In this document: one piece after another, positions 1-7,524 of the stretch
Layout of the letters: each line of letters begins with the position of its first letter
Position numbering within the stretch: position 1 is the first letter of the stretch
Assembly (NCBI RefSeq): GCF_008635795.1
Contig: NZ_VWRQ01000003.1
Location: 310,001 to 374,000, forward strand
DNA from: Paenibacillus tepidiphilus
GTDB taxonomy: Bacteria; Bacillota; Bacilli; Paenibacillales; Paenibacillaceae
Length of the DNA: 64,000 bases
Reading direction: 5' to 3'
Made by a program: the position numbers and the translations under genes
The notes under the pieces: model-generated
What the model was told of the DNA's origin: nothing
Database searches by the model: none
What the model saw: the letters and a program-made list of their open reading frames with translations, nothing else

Positions 1-633
1 AATATGATTCTGAAGCTGGTGTCCGCCCTGCCCAGCCTGGGTACAATCCTGATTGTCATCGTGCTGGCCGCTTTCTTCCTCAGCACCGGCTGGGAACGGC
101 ACAATGCACGGCTGGGCTCGCTGCTCCCCTCTTCCCTGCAGCGGCCGGTGCTGGAGATCTGGGGGGATCTGCGTAAAGCGCTGTTCGGATATATGAGGGC
201 GCAGCTGGTGCTGATCTCGGTAACGGCAATGATCGTCATCGCCGGACTGCTGGTGCTGCGCGTGAATTCGGCTTTTGCCATCGGGCTGACCATTGGGCTG
301 GTCGATATGATTCCTTACCTGGGCGTCGGGATTATCCTGCTCCCCTGGTCGCTGTACTCGTATATGATCGGCGACCTGGGACTCGCCGCCGGGCTGCTTG
401 TGCTGTATGCCGTCATTCTCGTGACCCGCCAGGTGCTGGAGCCGAAGGTGCTGGCCAGCAGCGTCGGCATTGATCCGCTGGCCATGCTGATCGGCGTATT
501 CGCCGGCATGCAGCTGTTCGGTATGCTCGGCATCCTTCTGGGACCGGTGGTTCTGGTCGTGCTCGATGCCTTTAACCGCGCCGGCGTATTCCGGGCACTG
601 CTCAGCTATGTCGTCAGCGGAAGGCTGCACTGA
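1..633 (+). CDS. ytvI: YtvI-type AI-2E family membrane protein, 3' part
   Basis: The frame is already open at base 1, so the 5' part of the gene lies outside the window; the visible ATG at 4 is internal. About 210 residues remain, with several hydrophobic helices and the AI-2E family signature near the C-terminus (GLVDMIPYLGVG, then LEPKVLASSVGIDPLAMLIG). B. subtilis YtvI is a sporulation-associated integral membrane protein of this family, and there it lies just beyond pyk and ytzA (fxsA); here pyk and fxsA lie to the right with other genes in between. The substrate is unknown. AI-2E family membership is firm; the YtvI name rests on gene neighbourhood. Confidence 0.8.
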   Translation, partial: NMILKLVSALPSLGTILIVIVLAAFFLSTGWERHNARLGSLLPSSLQRPVLEIWGDLRKALFGYMRAQLVLISVTAMIVIAGLLVLRVNSAFAIGLTIGLVDMIPYLGVGIILLPWSLYSYMIGDLGLAAGLLVLYAVILVTRQVLEPKVLASSVGIDPLAMLIGVFAGMQLFGMLGILLGPVVLVVLDAFNRAGVFRALLSYVVSGRLH

Positions 634-788
634 CCGCACTGATATCCCCCCGCTTAGAGAGGTTTGCTTCGATCGCTGTGGTTTATTGCAGAATTCTATA
701 TTCCTTGAAGGATTTACCTGTAAGGTATTGAAAGAGTATAGATGCAAGGCGTTCGGAAAGACTCTGCGGAAAAGAGGAATTCAAGCTG

Positions 789-2045
789 ATGCCCAAGATT
801 CGTTTAGACAACCCCCAATTCACAGGAGCGGATGGCATTCGGGCGTTCGCCTGCCTGTCCGTAATCCTGCATCATTTGTCACAGCGGCTGGCAATGCCAG
901 CCCAAAAGCACTGGCTCCAGGAAGTGCAGTCCGTTGTTTTACTTGGAAACAGCGGGGTCAGCCTGTTTTTTGTGTTAAGCGGATTTTTGCTGGCGTTCCC
1001 CTTCTGGAAGGCTTATCTGGAACACGAGGCATATCCGAGCATCCGTACATATGCACTGCGCCGCGCTGCAAGGATTATGCCCGGCTTCTATGTGTCGTTC
1101 CTGGTTTGTCTGTTGCTTGTATGGAGGCTGGACATTCACACAGAATATTTGTGGCGGCGGATCATCACGGGCCTCACCTTTACGACGGGCTTCCACTATA
1201 CAACATTCTTCCCGTCTGAATTGAATGGCCCGTTCTGGTCGATAAGCTTCGAGGTGTTCTGCTACATGCTGATGCCTCTGTTTATGGCTTTATTGTTCAG
1301 GCTCGGCAAGCGGCGGTCCTTCGGCAAGGCGGTCCTGTTCTGGGTGATTGTGTTCGGCTTGATACTGGCCGCCAACTCCCTCGTACATCAGTGGTTTACG
1401 CCAGGCGAGAACAGCCGGGGATGGCAATACGGCATGATTGGCGGCGCAAAATACTGGATGCCCCGTTACAATCCGGTCGGATTCTTCGGCCACTTCAGCA
1501 TCGGCATCCTGACAGCAGGCGTTACAGCCGCACTTATGCAGCGCGGTCCCGCGATCGGACGGTTACGCAGCCTCGGGCTGTTCGACGCAGTCGGGGCGGC
1601 TGCCCTGGGGCTTGCCGGCTTGCTGCTCTGGCGCATGCGGCACCTGGACGAATTCGATTTCAGCTTCCAGCAGCAGCCGTATTATTTCCCGGCTTATGCT
1701 ATTTTGTTCGGAATCGTATTGATGTCGGCACCCTTCAGTCTGAGATTAGGGCGATGGCTGGACAACCGGTTTTTCCGGTTTACCGCAAAAATTTCATTCG
1801 GCTTGTATATCTGGCATTATTTGATCATTACGTTAATTGAAAAGTACGGCATCATGGATTACCGCAATTTCGGAATCAACGACGTGTGGCGCTGGTTAGG
1901 GATCAGTGTATCCGTCGTCGCCATCTCATATGTAGTAGCGACTCTCTCTTATTATGTTATAGAGCAACCATTCATCAATTGGTCAAGGGGCAAACCAATC
2001 TATCGGCGTAAGCGGACGGATGCACCTTCCGGCAAAGCCGCATAG
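789..2045 (+). CDS. acyltransferase family 3 (OafA/YrhL-like) membrane protein
   Basis: A 418-residue multi-spanning membrane protein of the acyltransferase-3 family, which O-acylates cell-surface or secreted sugars using a cytoplasmic acyl donor. The N-terminus has the family pattern: GADGIRAFACLSVILHHL (with the conserved His) followed by GVSLFFVLSGFLLAFP. About ten hydrophobic helices follow, ending with the typical VIEQPFINW segment. There is no C-terminal SGNH domain. The start at 789 follows a modest AAGAGGA site. It lies between ytvI and a convergent murA, and a short GC-rich hairpin follows the stop. The acceptor substrate cannot be told. Confidence 0.85.
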   Translation: MPKIRLDNPQFTGADGIRAFACLSVILHHLSQRLAMPAQKHWLQEVQSVVLLGNSGVSLFFVLSGFLLAFPFWKAYLEHEAYPSIRTYALRRAARIMPGFYVSFLVCLLLVWRLDIHTEYLWRRIITGLTFTTGFHYTTFFPSELNGPFWSISFEVFCYMLMPLFMALLFRLGKRRSFGKAVLFWVIVFGLILAANSLVHQWFTPGENSRGWQYGMIGGAKYWMPRYNPVGFFGHFSIGILTAGVTAALMQRGPAIGRLRSLGLFDAVGAAALGLAGLLLWRMRHLDEFDFSFQQQPYYFPAYAILFGIVLMSAPFSLRLGRWLDNRFFRFTAKISFGLYIWHYLIITLIEKYGIMDYRNFGINDVWRWLGISVSVVAISYVVATLSYYVIEQPFINWSRGKPIYRRKRTDAPSGKAA

Positions 2046-2051
2046 CAGGAA

Positions 2052-2076
2052 AGGGCCATCCGAAGGGGATGGCCCT
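2052..2076 (+). terminator. hairpin after acyltransferase gene
   Basis: Inverted repeat AGGGCCATCC with its complement GGATGGCCCT, loop of five bases, directly after the stop codon. No clear T-run follows, so its strength as an intrinsic terminator is doubtful. It sits between convergent genes. Confidence 0.4.
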
Positions 2077-2122
2077 AGTAGTCGTTCCAGATGTAAATGC
2101 AATATCCATCTACACTATGTCT

Positions 2123-3436
2123 TTAACGGAATGCACGCACATTCACACTGGCTTGCGGACTCTGGCCCGGCAGCTCCTGCGCATCCAGCTCACGCATTGA
2201 GACCTTGGCCCCTATGGACCGGAAGCTGCCAATGACGTCCTCGTAGCCGCGTTCGATATGCTCGACTCCTGTAATACAGGTGCTGCCCTCAGCAGCCAAG
2301 CCGGCCAGCAGCAAGCAAGTGCCGGCACGCACATCTGCGGCATGAACCCAGCCGCCTTGGAGCGGTGCCCCGCCGCGGATAAACACGCTTTCCTGCCGCA
2401 GCTCGATCTCGGCGCCAAGCCGCCGCAGCTGCGGAACGTGGGCTAAGCGTTTAGGATAGACGCGGTCGTTGACGATGCTCGTCCCCCTGGCCTGCAGCAG
2501 AAGCGCGGTCATGGGCTGCTGCAAATCGGTGGCAAAGCCCGGATACATTCCTGTGCGAATCCGCGTTGCCTTCAGCGAGCCGGTTCCGAAAGCTGTAATA
2601 TGGCTTTCGCCGCACTCCACAGACAGACCTATCTCCTCCAGCTTGGCCAGACATGAGCCCAGATGCTCGGGAATGACGTCCCTGACGGTAACCTGCCCCC
2701 CATGGAGCCCCGCCGCCATCAGAAACGCTCCGGCGATCAGCCGGTCCGGAATAACCGTGTGCGTTCCCCCGTGCAGATAAGAGACCCCTTCAATACGGAT
2801 ATGCTCCGTACCCGCCCCGTAAATCCGTGCTCCGAGCCGGTTCAGGAAGCTCGCCGTATCGCACACCTCCGGGTCCACTGCTGCACCATGCAGCCGTGTC
2901 TGCCCTTTGGCCAGAACGGCGGCCAGCATCGCATTGATCGTCGCACCCGAGGTAATGGTATCGAAATAAATGTCCGCACCCTTCAGCCCGGCCGTCTCGA
3001 CCTCATAATGATCCTTGAAGATATGTACTTGAGCTCCGAGCGCTTTAAATACCTTGATATGCTGATCAATCGGCCTTGAACCGAAATCGTCGCCTCCAGG
3101 CATTCCGATGGTGACTCTGCCGAATTTGGACAGCAGCGCACCGGCGAAATAATAGGAGGCCCGGTAGCTTGAAGCTTTACCGGGATCGATCACAGAGCTG
3201 TGAATCCCGCGCGGATCAATGGTAACCTGCCCGCCTTCCTGTTCCAGCTTCAGGCCGATATCCCGGCCGATATCCGCAATTACACGGACATCATCTATGC
3301 GTGGAATGCCCTCTAAAGTGACTATATTGTCAGTCAGACAAGCGGCGGCAAGTAAGGCAAGGGAGCTGTTCTTTGCTCCCGGGATATGTACAGTTCCGTT
3401 CAGTGGGCCGGAGTAATCCGCCTGTATGTACTTCAT
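2123..3436 (-). CDS. murA: UDP-N-acetylglucosamine 1-carboxyvinyltransferase, Cys-to-Asp variant
   Basis: 437 residues of the EPSP-synthase fold. MurA transfers enolpyruvate from PEP to UDP-GlcNAc, the first committed step of peptidoglycan synthesis in the cytoplasm. The Lys-Asn pair is at 22-23 (PGAKNSS), the Arg of the active loop at 121 and the catalytic Asp in GFATDLQQ. In the catalytic loop, where E. coli has PGGC with Cys115, this protein reads PGGDDFGSRP, so residue 116 is Asp. An Asp at this site is known from Mycobacterium tuberculosis and Chlamydia MurA, where it gives fosfomycin insensitivity. The gene follows the FHA regulator by 19 bases on the same strand. Firmicutes often carry two MurA paralogues; this is probably the accessory copy. 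Confidence 0.9.
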   Translation of the reverse strand: MKYIQADYSGPLNGTVHIPGAKNSSLALLAAACLTDNIVTLEGIPRIDDVRVIADIGRDIGLKLEQEGGQVTIDPRGIHSSVIDPGKASSYRASYYFAGALLSKFGRVTIGMPGGDDFGSRPIDQHIKVFKALGAQVHIFKDHYEVETAGLKGADIYFDTITSGATINAMLAAVLAKGQTRLHGAAVDPEVCDTASFLNRLGARIYGAGTEHIRIEGVSYLHGGTHTVIPDRLIAGAFLMAAGLHGGQVTVRDVIPEHLGSCLAKLEEIGLSVECGESHITAFGTGSLKATRIRTGMYPGFATDLQQPMTALLLQARGTSIVNDRVYPKRLAHVPQLRRLGAEIELRQESVFIRGGAPLQGGWVHAADVRAGTCLLLAGLAAEGSTCITGVEHIERGYEDVIGSFRSIGAKVSMRELDAQELPGQSPQASVNVRAFR

Positions 3437-3455
3437 AAAGTTACCTCACTCCCGC

Positions 3456-4154
3456 CTAGAAAGATTTCATTTCGGATTCGAGCATATAACCGCCGCCGCG
3501 CACTGCGCTGATAGGAAAGGTATCCTTTCCGTATTTTTTGCGGACCCGGTATACCAACGCGTTCAGTTCATCGAGCGTCACATCCGTAACGCCTTGTGGT
3601 CCCGATACTCGTTCCGGCCATACCCTGGATTTAATTTCGCTCAGCGGAACCAGCCGGTTTGCGTTCTCATGCAGCACACGGATCAGCAGATATTCTTTTT
3701 CAGACATCCGGATTCTCCTGCCTTCCACTACACACTCCCGTTTTTCCCAATGAATAGTGAGCGGCAGCTGCGGGATTTCCAGATATCTCGTAATGCTGAG
3801 CGGTCCAATATCAAGGGTCTGATCGGCAAACATATATGAAAAGTCCAGGGCCACCATCCCTTTGGCAAGCTTAATGATATCAAAATTGCTCAAGGGATAG
3901 GGCATATGGGGCGTTAGCGTGACGCCATTGATCTGGGTTCCGTGCCGGCTTCCTAAATCATAAAGCACCGCCTTGTCCTGCTCCTTGCGGATGACGAAAT
4001 GTTTCCGGGAAATAAATGCGTTCGTAAAGGCCAAATCCGGAGTGATCTGTCTGGAGGCCCGGCCGACCAGGATTTCATCCTCTCTCAGATTCACGCAGGT
4101 GCCCGAACGATAGGGTTCGCCGCGTACGACATATAAGCATGCATAGCTTTCCAG
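3456..4154 (-). CDS. FHA domain plus OmpR-type winged-helix regulator
   Basis: A phosphothreonine-binding FHA domain (VGR, then FISRKHFV and GTQINGV) in the first half is joined to an OmpR/PhoB-like winged helix in the second half (MSEKEYLLIRVLHE ... LVYRVRKKYG ... VRGGGYML). The order is FHA then DNA-binding, unlike mycobacterial EmbR (DNA-binding first). The first GTG, at 4094, would cut off the first FHA strand. In the same frame a CTG at 4154 lies six bases after GGAGGGG and adds a plausible beta-strand (CLYVVRGEPYRSG), giving 232 residues; I use that start. It is 19 bases upstream of murA, so the two are probably cotranscribed, and it may link a Ser/Thr kinase signal to cell-wall synthesis. 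Confidence 0.8.
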   Translation of the reverse strand: MESYACLYVVRGEPYRSGTCVNLREDEILVGRASRQITPDLAFTNAFISRKHFVIRKEQDKAVLYDLGSRHGTQINGVTLTPHMPYPLSNFDIIKLAKGMVALDFSYMFADQTLDIGPLSITRYLEIPQLPLTIHWEKRECVVEGRRIRMSEKEYLLIRVLHENANRLVPLSEIKSRVWPERVSGPQGVTDVTLDELNALVYRVRKKYGKDTFPISAVRGGGYMLESEMKSF

Positions 4155-4388
4155 ATGAATCCCCTCCGTTTACTGTTCCAGAATTTCTTGCATTGTTAAA
4201 TAACTCCAGTGCTTATCGTAACTCAAGCTGAAGTGAATTTAAACCCCCGGGCACTGACGGCTCACTCACATTTCAGTAACACTCAGCCCGAAACTGCGTA
4301 ACGAAAAGTTATGTGACCTGACAGCACAAAAAAGCGCATCACTCCGCTTTATGCTGCAGAGTAACACGCCTTGTCAATGATACCGCAG

Positions 4389-4787
4389 TTATCTGCGGTA
4401 GTAGGTGATGGAGCCGTTCTTCATCTTCTTCTCAATCCATTTCAGCAGAACCGCCCGGTATAGCGGCCGCGTCAGCGGAAATACCAGCGAGAAGCCGACG
4501 ATATCGGTAATAAATCCAGGCAGTATAAGCAGCAGTCCGCCAAAAAAGATACACAGGCCGTCCAGCATGGTCCGCCCCGGCACCTTCCCCTCCTGCATTT
4601 GCAGCTTGCTGTCCTGCAGCACCTTCTTACCCTCAAAGCGCATCATGAGCATGCCAAGACCCGAAGTAAACAGCATCAAGAGCAGCGTCTTGGGTGCGCC
4701 GACAGCTTCCGCTACATAAATAAAAGCGAATAATTCCACAGCCGGGATGATAAAGAGAGCCGCCCACAGCCATTTGCTTCTGATCAT
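4389..4787 (-). CDS. fxsA: FxsA family membrane protein
   Basis: 132 residues with about three or four membrane helices and the FxsA pattern: LWAALFIIPAVELFAFIYVA at the N-terminus, GLGMLMMRFEGKKVL, and GGLLLILPGFITDIVGF near the middle. FxsA was named for suppression of F exclusion of phage T7; its normal role is unclear. The ATG at 4787 overlaps the stop of the upstream thioesterase gene by one base (TAATG) and follows AAGGAGG. In B. subtilis the homologue (ytzA) lies next to pyk, matching this neighbourhood. The C-terminus is basic (KKMKNGSITYYRR). Confidence 0.9.
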   Translation of the reverse strand: MIRSKWLWAALFIIPAVELFAFIYVAEAVGAPKTLLLMLFTSGLGMLMMRFEGKKVLQDSKLQMQEGKVPGRTMLDGLCIFFGGLLLILPGFITDIVGFSLVFPLTRPLYRAVLLKWIEKKMKNGSITYYRR

Positions 4788-5317
4788 TACTTTCCTCCTT
4801 CTTCCCCGAGCGCTCCTCTGATGGCTTGATACAGCTCCGGCAACGCCCGGTCCAGCCGCACCGGCTTCCACTCCTCGTTCACCCACACATGGCTGGTGGT
4901 TCCGGAAACCAGCAATTCGCCGGGAAGCTCCGCATGATCCAGCGGTCCGGCAAGCCGGCTGAGCGCCTGGGCGCTTCCGGCGCCTTCGTCTCCGCTCCCG
5001 ATCCGGCGCACTTCATATTCATAAACCACCCGCAAGGCTGAACAAACAGTAAGCCGCGCATATACGGCTACAAGATCATCATATCGCGCAGGTGCTTTAT
5101 ATTGCAAATCTGCCGCCGTCACGGGCAGCAGCACGCCCATTTCCTCCATGGAGCGGTAGGTGAGGCCCAGACTGCGGAACATTTCGGTCCGGCCGGTTTC
5201 AAACCAGCTTAGATAATTGGCGTGATAAACCACGCCCATCCGGTCGGTTTCCTGATAACGTACCCGAAAGTTCGTTCCATACCAGCGGCCGGCGGGCTCA
5301 GGTGCCTGTGACTTCAT
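4787..5317 (-). CDS. acyl-CoA thioesterase, hotdog fold (YbgC/FadM-like)
   Basis: 176 residues with the 4-hydroxybenzoyl-CoA thioesterase signature: VRYQETDRMGVVYHANYLSW at residues about 19-38, where the Asp is the usual catalytic residue. Such enzymes hydrolyse short- or medium-chain acyl-CoA thioesters in the cytoplasm. The protein is longer than a typical YbgC (about 135) owing to a Gly/Ser/Ala-rich insertion near the middle (SGDEGAGSAQALSRLAG). It starts with ATG after AAAGGGG and is translationally coupled to fxsA. Substrate not predictable. Confidence 0.85.
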   Translation of the reverse strand: MKSQAPEPAGRWYGTNFRVRYQETDRMGVVYHANYLSWFETGRTEMFRSLGLTYRSMEEMGVLLPVTAADLQYKAPARYDDLVAVYARLTVCSALRVVYEYEVRRIGSGDEGAGSAQALSRLAGPLDHAELPGELLVSGTTSHVWVNEEWKPVRLDRALPELYQAIRGALGEEGGK

Positions 5318-5359
5318 CTCATTGATGCCCCTTTCGCATAAACTTCCGAACTAATAACG

Positions 5360-6541
5360 TCAAGCCCCGAGCTCGCCGGAGGCAGCCGGTGCCTGGGTAC
5401 GGCCGCGCGAGCTGCGGGCTACATAGAACAGCAGTGCCGCCCCGACCAGAGAACTCAGCATACACGATAAATTCATCGCATTTACACCGCCCTGGTTCAG
5501 GAGAAAGCCGTTCAGCAGATTGCCCAGAATCCCGGCAAAGCCCGAGAAGACCATGTTGAACACGCTCTGGCCTGTGGCCTGAATCTCCGGAGCGGTAATT
5601 TTGGAGACATACTCCACGGCTGCAATATAAAAGAATCCGAAGGACAGGCCATGCAGCACCTGAACTCCGATCATCACCATCGGGTAAGGGAACAGCACCT
5701 GGATGCCCCAGCGCAGCACATAAATCAGCGCGCCGAGCAGCAGCGTCCGTTCCATCCCCAGTCTGCGGATAACTTTGGAGGCAAAGAACATGGACGGCAC
5801 GTTCGTCACAGAAGCCAGAAACAGGGCGATGCCGGAATGGCTGGTTGAGCCGCCCACCGATTGGAAGGCGATCACAAAGTAGGTGCCGAAGGCCGTCATC
5901 GTCTGGTTAACCAGAAAGCTGCCGCCGAGAAACGCAAGAAAGATACGGTTGCCGAGCAGCTGCTTCACGCCTTTGGAGAACGACTGGGCCATCATATGAT
6001 TCTCCTCCGCCTGCTTCGGCAGCGAGAAGGCGATTGCCACAGCGATGCTGCTGAGAAGCAGGAAAGGCACCCATATCGTCGAGACCGATACCTGAGCAAC
6101 ATACTGGGCCCCCGCATAGGCGCCTACAGCCGCTCCTATGCTCATCATCAGCCGGATACTGCCGTAAGTCGCCCCGGCCTGGTTGGCCGCTGTAATGGCG
6201 TAAGAATCGGCTATAGGCGCTTGTGTGGATGAGAAGATGGTAGAGACGGTGTAGACCAGCAGCAGAACGATGAAATACTCCGACCGGTAGAAGACGGAGA
6301 GCACCGCCGGTACGGCTACGCTGAATATCAGAACCAGGCGCGCCTGGTTATATCTGTCCGAGATCAGCCCCCAGACCGGCTGGATAATTATCGCAATCAG
6401 GGTGCCGATGGCCATCAGCATGCCGATCTGGCCGACGTCAAGCCCGTTGTCCTTAAGCAGCAGCGACAGGTAGGAGCCGAACGAGCCGCCGGCCAGCCCC
6501 AGGAACAGATAAAAGCCGCGCAGCTTTACTAATTTATTCAT
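5360..6541 (-). CDS. MFS transporter (MFS_1-like, YwbF/LacY-type)
   Basis: 393 residues with twelve predicted membrane helices. The N-terminus (LRGFYLFLGLAGGSFGSYLSLLL) and the loop after helix 2 (WGLISDRYNQAR) resemble the LacY/nucleoside-H+ symporter-like branch that includes B. subtilis YwbF. It would move a small solute across the plasma membrane using a proton gradient; the substrate is unknown. ATG start after GGAAGGA. It is divergent from the G1 peptidase and followed by the thioesterase-fxsA pair on the same strand. Confidence 0.85.
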   Translation of the reverse strand: MNKLVKLRGFYLFLGLAGGSFGSYLSLLLKDNGLDVGQIGMLMAIGTLIAIIIQPVWGLISDRYNQARLVLIFSVAVPAVLSVFYRSEYFIVLLLVYTVSTIFSSTQAPIADSYAITAANQAGATYGSIRLMMSIGAAVGAYAGAQYVAQVSVSTIWVPFLLLSSIAVAIAFSLPKQAEENHMMAQSFSKGVKQLLGNRIFLAFLGGSFLVNQTMTAFGTYFVIAFQSVGGSTSHSGIALFLASVTNVPSMFFASKVIRRLGMERTLLLGALIYVLRWGIQVLFPYPMVMIGVQVLHGLSFGFFYIAAVEYVSKITAPEIQATGQSVFNMVFSGFAGILGNLLNGFLLNQGGVNAMNLSCMLSSLVGAALLFYVARSSRGRTQAPAASGELGA

Positions 6542-6644
6542 AGCTTTCTATAAATCCTTCCCATTCCTTTTTAGCGGAATACCCAACCTTAAGAAGAGTT
6601 CGCCGCATTTAATAGAGAGAAATCCTTGCAAAGGCGGTGGACAA

Positions 6645-7388
6645 GTGGGCATCTCAGCGCAAACCAAGAGCAGCAAGCCCTGTCTTATAGACAAAGCCAA
6701 TTCGGCCAGGACCCGGAAGGCCGGGTTCGGCTGGAATTCCCGCAACTGGAGCGGCTATGCCGTCACCGGTGCCAAGGGTTCCTTCAAGCGGATTTCCGCC
6801 GAGTGGAATGTCCCTTATGTCAAAGCTACAGAAAGGCCGACTTATTCATCGGCCTGGATCGGCATCGACGGCTTCCGGAACGGCAGCCTGATCCAGACCG
6901 GCACCGGCCATGAATCGGTGAACGGAAGCGTACATTACTATGCCTGGTGGGAGATTCTCCCTGCTGCGGAAACCGTCATTCCGCTTCCTGTTTCGCCAGG
7001 CGACCACATGTATGCGCTGATCTACAAGCTCCGGCCCGGCAAATGGTGCATCCTGCTCCGCAATGTAAGCAAAGGCTGGTTCTTCCGCACGGTACAGCGG
7101 TATTCCGGCCCGCACAGCTCCGCAGAGTGGGTCGTAGAAGCTCCGCTGGTCGGCGGCAGCGTTGCCGCCCTCACCCGCATGACATCCGTCTGCTTCAGCC
7201 GCTGCCGGGTGAACGGCCGCAGTCCGCGGCTTGCCGCCGCTAACGGCGGCTATATGGTCCAGAAGCGGGTGACGGTAGCCATCCCTTCCTGCCCTAACCG
7301 CTGCGGGGACGGCTTTACCGTCAGGCGTTCCTATCGTAAAAGCGTACCGCTCGCTTGCTCGCGGGGTCCGCTCTTTAATCCATCCTAG
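6645..7388 (+). CDS. G1 family glutamic endopeptidase (eqolisin, peptidase A4-like)
   Basis: 247 residues matching the A4/G1 beta-sandwich peptidase domain: NWSGYAV, then ISAEWNVPYV, SSAWIGIDGF, the catalytic Gln region LIQTGTGHE, and the catalytic Glu region SSAEWVVEAP. The C-terminal part (LAAANGGYMVQ ... GDGFTV) also fits bacterial members. Eqolisins use a Gln/Glu dyad and act at acid pH; most are secreted. No clear signal peptide is visible here, since the N-terminus is short, basic and polar. The start is GTG at 6645 after a weak AAGGCGGTGG site. Monocistronic, divergent from the MFS gene. Confidence 0.8.
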   Translation: MGISAQTKSSKPCLIDKANSARTRKAGFGWNSRNWSGYAVTGAKGSFKRISAEWNVPYVKATERPTYSSAWIGIDGFRNGSLIQTGTGHESVNGSVHYYAWWEILPAAETVIPLPVSPGDHMYALIYKLRPGKWCILLRNVSKGWFFRTVQRYSGPHSSAEWVVEAPLVGGSVAALTRMTSVCFSRCRVNGRSPRLAAANGGYMVQKRVTVAIPSCPNRCGDGFTVRRSYRKSVPLACSRGPLFNPS

Positions 7389-7460
7389 TGTGTTACCTTG
7401 TATAAATACCGGGCACCAGTCATAAGGCCGGTGCTGCTTAAACAAACTTCCACTCCTACA

Positions 7461-7495
7461 AAAAGAGCAATGGTGAATTACACCATTGCTCTTTG
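7461..7495 (-). terminator. intrinsic terminator of pyk
   Basis: A 14-bp perfect stem (AAAGAGCAATGGTG and complement) with a five-base loop lies about 30 bases after the pyk stop; on the minus strand it is followed by a T-run. Confidence 0.9.
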
Positions 7496-7524
7496 ATCTA
7501 TCCATTCAAGAATTAAAATGCAGC

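Noticed and set aside
566..1219. 217-residue frame overlapping the acyltransferase gene
   Set aside because: Another frame of the same strand without domain or ribosome site; the acyltransferase frame has clear motifs.
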